Below the pieces are notes generated by a model. It had not been told where the DNA came from. It ran no database searches and worked only from the letters and a program-made list of their open reading frames with translations. From assembly GCA_030592425.1 (NCBI GenBank), contig JAUVJK010000026.1, positions 1-11,672 on the forward strand: 11,672 nucleotides of DNA, read 5' to 3'. Origin of the DNA: Candidatus Moraniibacteriota bacterium (GTDB lineage Bacteria; Patescibacteriota; Minisyncoccia; Moranbacterales; GCA-2747515). The position numbers and the translations under genes were made by a program. Below are positions 5,716-11,672 of the stretch, piece after piece; the stretch's first letter is position 1, and every line of letters starts with the position of its first letter.

Positions 5716-7821
5716 ATGGAAAAACTTTTGAAGAAACATTTTGGGCATGAGTCATTTCGTCCAATGCAAAAACAGGTGATCGATCACTTCATCGCAGGGA
5801 AGGATAGTGTTGTTGTGATGCCAACAGGTGGCGGGAAGTCCCTCTGTTTTCAGTTACCAGCGCTCATGCGTGGTGGTACGACCATTGTGATCTCTCCTCT
5901 GATCTCACTCATGAAAGATCAAGTTGATGCACTTACAGCTAATGGTATCGCTGCGACAATGATCAATTCGTCTATTTCGCAAAAAGAACGTGACGAGCGT
6001 ATGCACAGAGCTCAGAAAGGAGAATATCATCTCGTGTACATTGCACCAGAACGTTTGGCGAACCCGTATGTGCGAGTGTGGCTCAAAAAAATAAATATGA
6101 CTGCTCTCGCCGTTGATGAAGCGCACTGCATCTCGCAATGGGGACACGACTTCCGTCCTGATTATCGCAACTTGAAACTCTTCCGAAAAGAATTTCCACA
6201 AATACCCATCATCGCTCTTACGGCATCTGCGACAGAACATGTTCGTACTGATATTGTACGAGAGCTCGCACTCACAAAGGATCACGAAATATTTGTATCA
6301 GGATTTTATAGAGAAAATTTGCATATCAGCGTCATGTCAAAGAGTGGCGCTTTGGCAAAGATTGTTCATCTCCTCTCTAAATACAAAAATGAATCAGCGA
6401 TTATTTACTGTTTTTCTCGTAAAGAAACGGAACAACTGACAGAAGATCTCAAAGAAGAAGGAATTAATGCGGGTTGTTATCATGCAGGACTTTCTCCTGA
6501 GGACAGGCATGACGTGCAAGATGCTTTTGTGCGTGATGATATCCATGTTGTCGTTGCAACAATTGCTTTTGGTATGGGTATTGATAAGCCAGATGTGCGC
6601 CTCGTGATCCACAAAACCTTTCCCAAGACGATTGAAGGCTACTATCAAGAAATTGGGCGTGCGGGTCGCGATGGGCTACCGAGTGAATGTGTCATGCTTT
6701 ACTCTGCGGGAGATAAGATCAAACTTGATTACTTTCTCAATCAAATGGATGATGTACAGCGCGAGGCCGAAGAACGAAAGATCTGTGAAGTGATAGACTA
6801 CGCGCAATCACGTGTGTGTAGATGGCAATGGATCACAGCTTATTTTGGACAAGGTGGTCTCCCAGCATGTGGTGAGTGTGATGTCTGTCGTGGCAATAAA
6901 GATACAGAGGATGCAACAGAGATCGTGCAAAAGATTCTTTCGGCTGTTGTACGTACGGGTAATGCTTTTGGGAAAGGATATGTCGTACAAGTGCTCCGTG
7001 GTTCACGAGATAAAAATGTTTTGGCACGAGATCATGAAACGCTTTCTGTATGGGGGATTGCAAAAGATTATTCAAAAGACCAATTGATGGAGTATTTTAC
7101 GCACATCATTGCACGAGGCTTCATTATTCGTAATGATGGCGAGTACGAGACATATGCAATAGCACCAAAGGGTGCGAGATTTCTCAATGAAAGACAAGCA
7201 ATCGTTTTACCAAAGCAACAAAAGGAGGAACAGTCCATCAAACAGCGCGGTGGAAAACTGTCATATGATAAGAATATTTACGAAGCGCTTCGCGAACTTA
7301 GAAAAGAAGTAGCTGACGAAAATAATGTACCCGCATTTGTGATCTTTGGAAATGTCTCACTCCAGGAGATGGCGTATTATCTCCCAACAACCAGAGAAGA
7401 GTTTGCGAAGATATCTGGTGTTGGTCTACAAAAACTCGATAAATATGGTGATCAGTTTACAGGACGCATTGAGGAACTCAAAAATGAGAAAGAATTAAAG
7501 TCTTCTAAGGGTGTGCAGTCAGCTGCAAAAAAAGAACGCATCGAAACAGTGACTGGCATGATCGAGCAAAAAAGTTCATTGGCTGATATTGCGGATGAAC
7601 TAAATTTGTCACAAGGAACGATTGTTAAATACATCGAAGAAATTGTGCGAAATAATGAAGAAATTGATATTAGTTATCTTCTACCTTCTAAAAAAGTACA
7701 GAAAAATATCCAGAAGGCAATAAAGAAATGCGGAACAGATAAGTTACGACCGATCTTTGAAGAATGTGGTGAAAAGCATTCTTACGAGGAAATACGACTT
7801 GTAATGATCGGGTCAGTATAG
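5716..7821 (+). CDS. recQ: RecQ-family ATP-dependent DNA helicase
   Basis: 3'-5' DNA helicase for recombination and replication-fork repair. Numbered from ATG 5716 (701 aa): motif 0 FRPMQ, Walker A PTGGGKS (K41), Ia SPLISLMKDQ, motif II DEAH (134-137) followed by the RecQ aromatic loop CISQWGHDFRPDY, motif III ALTASA, motif IV region, motif V GMGIDKPDVR, motif VI QEIGRAGRDG. Zinc-binding cysteines are C368, C385, C388, C391, then an RQC winged helix (about 400-495), an HRDC domain (about 510-590) and a C-terminal helix-turn-helix of RecQ type (about 610-650). This is the complete multi-domain form. GTG 5698 is in frame but lies upstream of the predicted RNA start; ATG 5716 gives the usual RecQ N-terminus MEKLLKKHFG. 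No SD is seen. No T-tailed terminator follows. Confidence 0.95.
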   Translation: MEKLLKKHFGHESFRPMQKQVIDHFIAGKDSVVVMPTGGGKSLCFQLPALMRGGTTIVISPLISLMKDQVDALTANGIAATMINSSISQKERDERMHRAQKGEYHLVYIAPERLANPYVRVWLKKINMTALAVDEAHCISQWGHDFRPDYRNLKLFRKEFPQIPIIALTASATEHVRTDIVRELALTKDHEIFVSGFYRENLHISVMSKSGALAKIVHLLSKYKNESAIIYCFSRKETEQLTEDLKEEGINAGCYHAGLSPEDRHDVQDAFVRDDIHVVVATIAFGMGIDKPDVRLVIHKTFPKTIEGYYQEIGRAGRDGLPSECVMLYSAGDKIKLDYFLNQMDDVQREAEERKICEVIDYAQSRVCRWQWITAYFGQGGLPACGECDVCRGNKDTEDATEIVQKILSAVVRTGNAFGKGYVVQVLRGSRDKNVLARDHETLSVWGIAKDYSKDQLMEYFTHIIARGFIIRNDGEYETYAIAPKGARFLNERQAIVLPKQQKEEQSIKQRGGKLSYDKNIYEALRELRKEVADENNVPAFVIFGNVSLQEMAYYLPTTREEFAKISGVGLQKLDKYGDQFTGRIEELKNEKELKSSKGVQSAAKKERIETVTGMIEQKSSLADIADELNLSQGTIVKYIEEIVRNNEEIDISYLLPSKKVQKNIQKAIKKCGTDKLRPIFEECGEKHSYEEIRLVMIGSV

Positions 7822-7845
7822 TCTTTATCAATTAATAGACTCCTC

Positions 7846-7873
7846 TTGATAAAAGTACTACTTGTGTAATAAT
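7846..7873 (+). promoter_or_regulatory. Possible promoter of the 121-aa gene
   Basis: TTGATA (7846-7851) and the overlapping AT-rich -10 candidates in TAATAAT (7867-7873), with 15 to 18 bases of spacing depending on register. Weak, but well placed about 30 bases before the gene. Confidence 0.3.
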
Positions 7874-7901
7874 AAGATCAGTTTCTTTTAGGAGTTCTGT
7901 C

Positions 7902-8267
7902 ATGTCATTAAACTTAGTTGTACGAAGTAAAGCTAAGCATTCTCAGAAACTCAGGACATCATTCGCCGTTAACCTTTCAAATGATCGGAAACTTTCTGGC
8001 AAGATCTTCGGTTCGTGGTTGAGTTTCTATATTACATTTGATACAAAGTCGTTGAAAGAAGTGACTATAGCTGAACTAAATGCTATTGCTCAATTGTTCA
8101 AAAACTATGCAAAAGGGATCGGTGCAGACCCTCGCTATATCTCAGTGTGGGATTATTCACGAAGTCTTTCATCTGAACAGAAAGAAGTTCTTAAAGATTT
8201 TATTTATCCATTTCTAACAGATGAAGATATTAAAAACGATAAGATCTTAAGTACATTAGTACTGTGA
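7902..8267 (+). CDS. Hypothetical soluble 121-aa protein
   Basis: I do not recognise a family. It has a clear start: AGGAG (7890-7894), 7 bases, ATG. The protein has no signal peptide or membrane helix. It looks mixed alpha/beta: a basic N-terminus (KAKHSQK), strand-like stretches (TSFAVNL, SFYITFDT), a helix around residues 58-72 (ELNAIAQLFKNYAKG), the stretch DPRYISVWDYSRSLS, and a second helix leading to an Asp-rich turn. There is no Cys. It lies between recQ and the Nudix gene, 80 bases after recQ and with its own terminator, so it is probably monocistronic. Neighbours give no firm functional hint. Confidence 0.75.
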   Translation: MSLNLVVRSKAKHSQKLRTSFAVNLSNDRKLSGKIFGSWLSFYITFDTKSLKEVTIAELNAIAQLFKNYAKGIGADPRYISVWDYSRSLSSEQKEVLKDFIYPFLTDEDIKNDKILSTLVL

Positions 8268-8298
8268 GGTATAACCTCCAGTACTTCTTTATTTTTCT
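8259..8298 (+). terminator. Rho-independent terminator overlapping the stop of the 121-aa gene
   Basis: GTACTG/CAGTAC and GAGGT/ACCTC stack into one stem with a single bulged T and an ATA loop (8259-8284), followed by TTCTTTATTTTTCT. The TGA stop (8265-8267) lies inside the 5' arm. Confidence 0.75.
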
Positions 8299-8310
8299 TG
8301 TAAAATTTAG

Positions 8311-8316
8311 TATAAT
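8311..8316 (+). promoter_or_regulatory. -10 element for the Nudix gene
   Basis: Perfect TATAAT 19 bases before the ATG, with only an AT-rich TTTATT (8288-8293) at the -35 position, 17 bases upstream. The predicted leader is about 12 bases with no SD. Confidence 0.4.
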
Positions 8317-8334
8317 AACGAAATACAAAAAACT

Positions 8335-8826
8335 ATGGTTTCAAAACAAATCCCAAAATTTTTAGCGCCGTGGTGTCTTTCTCTTGAAAAGTCTGCTGGT
8401 GTTATTGCAACGCGTATCCATCAAGGGACACGTCAGTATCTCTTGATGCGGTATCCACATGGTCATTGGGAGTTTCCACGTGGTCACATGGAGGAGGGTG
8501 AGACAGAAGTAGAAACAGCACGGCGTGAGACACTTGAAGAGACAGGTATATCAGATCTATCAATTGTTGATGGTTTCCGGGCAACTTTTTCTTTTTGGTA
8601 CAAAGCACGCGGTGGGGAATTACGCAAAAGGAAAAAGAATAGTGATTGTATCTACATTCATAAAATAGTGATCTTTTATCTCGCAGAAATGAATGTGAGT
8701 GAAGTGACACTTTCCCATGAGCATCAGGATTTTGCATGGCTCACGTACAAGAAAGCACATAAGCGTTTGACCTATGATAATGGACGACATGTCCTGGAAC
8801 AGGCACGTGACCATTATGAGAAGTAG
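8335..8826 (+). CDS. Nudix hydrolase, diadenosine-tetraphosphatase (Ap4A hydrolase) type
   Basis: A 163-residue protein with a complete Nudix box at residues 50-72: G50, E56, R64, E65, E68, E69, G71, Ile72 fit GX5EX7REUXEEXGU, with Thr at the U after RE, a common variant. The glutamates bind the catalytic divalent metal. The lead-in HWEFPRGHMEEGE is typical of asymmetric bis(5'-nucleosyl)-tetraphosphatases and related MutT-like enzymes, which split nucleoside diphosphate derivatives. Substrate choice cannot be read from sequence; an RNA pyrophosphohydrolase-like or general housecleaning role is also possible. A basic patch RKRKK (97-101) follows the box. ATG 8335 is preceded by TATAAT but no SD. 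It lies between a terminator and the secDF unit and is probably transcribed alone. Confidence 0.9.
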   Translation: MVSKQIPKFLAPWCLSLEKSAGVIATRIHQGTRQYLLMRYPHGHWEFPRGHMEEGETEVETARRETLEETGISDLSIVDGFRATFSFWYKARGGELRKRKKNSDCIYIHKIVIFYLAEMNVSEVTLSHEHQDFAWLTYKKAHKRLTYDNGRHVLEQARDHYEK

Positions 8827-8876
8827 ATTGATGTAAAGGAGTATCATCAGCAAAAGCCTCTTTTATTGCGCAATCA

Positions 8877-8916
8877 TAAACACTCGTGTACAATGGCGCT
8901 ATAGTGACATTATAAC
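8877..8916 (+). promoter_or_regulatory. Candidate secDF promoter region
   Basis: TAAACA (8877-8882), 17 bases, TATAGT (8900-8905) is the best pair; a second -10, TATAAC (8911-8916), lies 10 bases further with a weaker -35. The leader would be about 10-20 bases with no SD before ATG 8932. The 105-base gap after the Nudix gene holds no other gene. Confidence 0.35.
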
Positions 8917-8931
8917 TCAGAAAGAACAGAA

Positions 8932-10629
8932 ATGACGCGACGCAGTAAAACAACTCTAAAATTTGTCCTTGTTTGCATTTACGCACTTTTTGTTGGGATC
9001 ATTGCCTTTCCAAAGAGTGTTTCTTTTATTCCACCAATTTATGAACCACTGAATCAATTGCAGATAAATCTTGGCCTTGATCTGCAAGGTGGCCTCCATG
9101 TCGAATATAAGATGGACCTTTCTACAATTGAAGAAGATCAACGCGAAAATGCTAAAAATGCAACGCAGGCTGTAATCGAACGACGTGTGAATGCCTTCGG
9201 TGTTGGAGAGTCGTTGGTGCAAGTTGCTGATCGTGGCGATGAAACATATTTGATCATTGAATTGCCAGGTGTTGGCAATATTGAAGAAGCAAAGGCAATG
9301 TTGCAAGAGACACCATACCTTGAGTTCCGTGAACAGCGCCCACAAGAGGAAATTGATGCATTTATGATTCCTCTGAATGAACAATTCAAAGGGCAAGCAG
9401 AAGAGATTTTGGTGCGCGTAAAAAATGGTGAGGACTTTAATGAACTCGCAAAGGAACTTAGTCAGGATCCTGGTTCTAAAGAAAATGGTGGCGATCTTGA
9501 TTTTGCAAAGAAAGGCACATTCGTACCAGAATTTGATACTGTTCTATTTGAGGGTGATCTTGTAGATGGTCAGGTCTATGATCAGCTTGTTGAGTCAGAT
9601 TTTGGTTATCATATTATAAGAAAGATCGAAGAACGTGGTGAAGGTGATGATCGTGAGGTGCGTGCGCAACATATCCTCATTGCAAAATTATCATCACAAA
9701 ATCTTCCAATTGAAGAACAATATACAAAGACAGAATTAACAGGTGCACATTTGAAGAGTGCTTCTATGGACTTTTCCGGTGGTCAGCAAGGTGGTGGTGT
9801 ATCTGAGCCTGTTGTCATTCTCCAATTCAATAAAGAAGGTGCTGAGATCTTCGCTGCAGTATCAGAGCGTAATGTTGGCAAACAGGTTGCAACTTTTGTA
9901 GATGGAGAGTTGGTCAGTGCGCCAATCATCCAAGAAGCAATTACAGGCGGTACAGCGCAAGTAACTGGCAATTTCTCGATTGAGGAGGCAAAAGACCTCT
10001 CATCACGCCTCAATGAAGGGGCTCTCCCAGTGCCAATTGAGCTCGCATCTCAACAAAGCATCGAAGCCTCACTCGGACAGCGTTCTCTTGAAATGGGACT
10101 CAAAGCTGGTCTTTTTGGCTTGCTACTGACTATTATCTATATGATTGTCTACTATCGTTTTCTTGGTGTCATTGCTGCGTTTGCTCTAGCGATTTATGGC
10201 GCTACGATCATAACGATGTTCAAATTGTCGATGTTCTTGCCAGAGATCATGCATATCACACTTTCCCTTGCTGGTATCGCTGGGTTAATCCTTTCGATCG
10301 GTATGGCAGTTGATGCAAATATTTTGATCTTCGAACGACTTCGTGAAGAACTTCGTCATGGTCGCAATCTCCGCGCATCGATCAACGAAGGGTATCACCG
10401 TGCATGGCCTGCAATTCGTGATGGTAACCTCTCGACGATCCTTACCTCAGTCATCCTGATCGGTATTGGCACAGGTTTCGTGAAAGGTTTTGCTCTTATT
10501 TTGGTTCTAGGTGTTCTCGTCTCGATGTTTACGGCAATTGTCATCGTGCGCATCATTATGGATTTTGTCATGGGAGATTGGATCGAGAAACGACCGTATT
10601 TACTCATTGGTTCTAAAAAGAAGAAATAA
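8932..10629 (+). CDS. secD: SecD protein-export subunit with inserted parvulin-type PPIase domain
   Basis: With SecF it helps pull preproteins out of the translocon using the proton gradient. Seen in 565 aa: TM1 (about 8-28), the SecD signature LGLDLQGGLHV (47-57), first part of P1 (60-135), then an insertion (about 140-262) resembling the rotamase (PpiC) family: GEDFNELAKELSQD (166-179), GGDLDFAKKG, FVPEFD, and FGYHII (224-229). P1 resumes with LTGAHLKSA (269-277), then the P1 base, TM2-TM6 (about 388-545) and the TM4 motif GMAVDANILIFERLREE (457-473). In the insertion the strand that normally opens a parvulin domain (RAQHILI, 244-250) comes last instead of first. The gap to secF is 3 bases, so the two form one operon. 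The lysine-rich tail is cytosolic. Confidence 0.95.
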   Translation: MTRRSKTTLKFVLVCIYALFVGIIAFPKSVSFIPPIYEPLNQLQINLGLDLQGGLHVEYKMDLSTIEEDQRENAKNATQAVIERRVNAFGVGESLVQVADRGDETYLIIELPGVGNIEEAKAMLQETPYLEFREQRPQEEIDAFMIPLNEQFKGQAEEILVRVKNGEDFNELAKELSQDPGSKENGGDLDFAKKGTFVPEFDTVLFEGDLVDGQVYDQLVESDFGYHIIRKIEERGEGDDREVRAQHILIAKLSSQNLPIEEQYTKTELTGAHLKSASMDFSGGQQGGGVSEPVVILQFNKEGAEIFAAVSERNVGKQVATFVDGELVSAPIIQEAITGGTAQVTGNFSIEEAKDLSSRLNEGALPVPIELASQQSIEASLGQRSLEMGLKAGLFGLLLTIIYMIVYYRFLGVIAAFALAIYGATIITMFKLSMFLPEIMHITLSLAGIAGLILSIGMAVDANILIFERLREELRHGRNLRASINEGYHRAWPAIRDGNLSTILTSVILIGIGTGFVKGFALILVLGVLVSMFTAIVIVRIIMDFVMGDWIEKRPYLLIGSKKKK

Positions 10630-10632
10630 CGT

Positions 10633-11568
10633 ATGTACAAGATTATTCAAAAAAGAAAATATACATACATTGCATCTGCCATTTTGGTTGTTGTAAGTCT
10701 TACTGCAATTGCCATGTGGGGTCTAAAATTTGGCATTGATTTCAAAGGCGGAACGCTTATCCGTGCTCAGTTTACGCAGGATCAAGAAAAGGATCAGATC
10801 TTTGATGCAGTTGATGCAATCGGTGTGAATAGTCTTGTCGTACAAAAGAGTGAAGAAAATACTGTACTGGTACGGTACATCGCATCAACAGAAGTACAAA
10901 ATGTTGCTGTACAGGACACGCTGAAAGGAATCGATGAAGGTGTTGTATTCTTAAGTATTGATTTTATCGGAGCATCAATTTCTGAAGAATTGAAGAGTAA
11001 TACGCTTACAGCAATTGTCCTTGCTGTTGTTGCGATTATGTTTTATATCGCATGGGCATTTCGTAGTGTCTCTTTCCCTGTATCATCGTGGCAATATGGC
11101 TTTGCTGCAGTAATCGCACTTTTCCATGATGTGATCATTACTGTGGGAATATTTGCCTTTCTGGGAAAGTTCTTCGATGTGGAAGTCGGCGTACCATTTA
11201 TCGCCGCGCTACTGACGATACTTGGTTATTCCGTTAATGATACCATCGTGATTTTTGATCGTATTCGTGAAAATCTTCTTCGCTCTCAAGGGAAAGAAGA
11301 TTTCATACTCTTAGCTAATCGTTCGATCAATGAATCACTCGCGCGATCGATCAATACATCAGGCACTCTTATTGTTGTGCTCCTTGCGATCATTTTCTTT
11401 GGTGGTGGTTCGCTTACATGGTTTGCTGTTGCCCTCTCGATTGGTGTTGTTCTTGGAACATATTCATCAATTTTTGTCGCGACGGCACTTCTTGTCTCAT
11501 TCTACAAAAAACGTCATGATAAGGTTATTGCTAATGAAAAAGAAGTTAACATTGAATCTCGTAAATAA
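10633..11568 (+). CDS. secF: SecF protein-export subunit
   Basis: Partner of SecD in the membrane SecDF complex. It has 311 aa, the usual size. Seen: TM1 (about 10-30), the SecF signature FGIDFKGGT (33-41), a small periplasmic P4 domain (about 45-115) ending with DFIGASIS (110-117), TM2 (about 122-143), TM3 with ALFHDVIIT (162-170), TM4 with GYSVNDTIVIFDRIREN (198-214), and TM5-TM6 (about 243-290), then a charged cytosolic tail. All family landmarks are intact. ATG 10633 follows the secD stop by 3 bases with only a weak purine run (AAGAAGAAA) as ribosome site, so translational coupling to secD is likely. No terminator follows before the next start. Confidence 0.96.
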   Translation: MYKIIQKRKYTYIASAILVVVSLTAIAMWGLKFGIDFKGGTLIRAQFTQDQEKDQIFDAVDAIGVNSLVVQKSEENTVLVRYIASTEVQNVAVQDTLKGIDEGVVFLSIDFIGASISEELKSNTLTAIVLAVVAIMFYIAWAFRSVSFPVSSWQYGFAAVIALFHDVIITVGIFAFLGKFFDVEVGVPFIAALLTILGYSVNDTIVIFDRIRENLLRSQGKEDFILLANRSINESLARSINTSGTLIVVLLAIIFFGGGSLTWFAVALSIGVVLGTYSSIFVATALLVSFYKKRHDKVIANEKEVNIESRK

Positions 11569-11589
11569 ATAAATTGTATACCTACTATT

Positions 11590-11672
11590 ATGTTTAAGAA
11601 TCCATTCTCAAAAAAAAAGAAAGAAAAAGTTGATCCAAAGAAAGCGATGAAAGAAGCGGAAACGATGATGGG
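11590..11672 (+). CDS. Partial Lys-rich protein, cut by the window edge
   Basis: Reading is open from ATG 11590 to the end (27 codons plus two bases): MFKNPFSKKKKEKVDPKK followed by a Met/Glu-rich stretch that looks helical. The very basic N-terminus suggests a cytosolic segment or nucleic-acid contact. It begins 21 bases after the secF stop with no terminator between, so it may be the third gene of the secDF operon. No SD. Too little is present to name it. Confidence 0.5.
   Translation, partial: MFKNPFSKKKKEKVDPKKAMKEAETMM

Noticed and set aside
7820..7853. Two overlapping, mutually exclusive hairpins after recQ (AGTCT/AGACT and TTTATCAA/TTGATAAA)
   Set aside because: Neither has a T-run and stems are short or AT-rich, so no recQ terminator or switch can be claimed.
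8865..8874. 10-bp palindrome ATTGCGCAAT before secD
   Set aside because: Too short to call an operator, not aligned with a promoter element and followed by no T-run.

Overview
This window looks like a piece of chromosome from an uncultivated Patescibacteria (Candidate Phyla Radiation) bacterium, probably of the Parcubacteria group. The main reasons are a SecD carrying a parvulin-type domain inside its periplasmic region, compact AT-rich sequence with short intergenic gaps, several genes without a Shine-Dalgarno (SD) sequence, and a membrane-anchored DsbA-like protein. The lineage is an inference. UGG encodes Trp and UGA is used as a stop, so this is the standard bacterial code and not the recoded UGA=Gly of Gracilibacteria/SR1.

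Layout. A VTT/DedA-like membrane protein lies on the minus strand (46-597). A divergent unit then encodes a small single-pass protein (800-1090) and a membrane-anchored double-thioredoxin-fold oxidoreductase (1144-2307), closed by a perfect hairpin terminator. The roughly 660-base gap before secA is not empty. On the minus strand it holds a complete small transcription unit: a promoter with a perfect TTGACA, two tiny single-TM proteins of 32 and 42 aa each preceded by an SD, and a rho-independent terminator. Its promoter stands back to back with a likely secA promoter, with a 24-bp dyad between them. Next come secA (2967-5621), recQ (5716-7821), an unrecognised 121-aa protein (7902-8267), a Nudix hydrolase of Ap4A-hydrolase type (8335-8826), secD (8932-10629), secF (10633-11568), and the first 27 codons of a Lys-rich protein cut by the window edge.

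The theme is export and the cell envelope. SecA is the motor, SecDF the late-stage translocation aid, the Dsb-like protein would act on exported cysteines, and a parvulin-type domain is built into SecD. RecQ and the Nudix enzyme are housekeeping genes between them. The points most worth a second look are the unannotated pair of tiny membrane proteins divergent from secA, an Asn in place of the Walker A Thr in SecA, and the apparently circularly permuted parvulin domain inside SecD. No rRNA, tRNA, CRISPR array or insertion sequence was seen.
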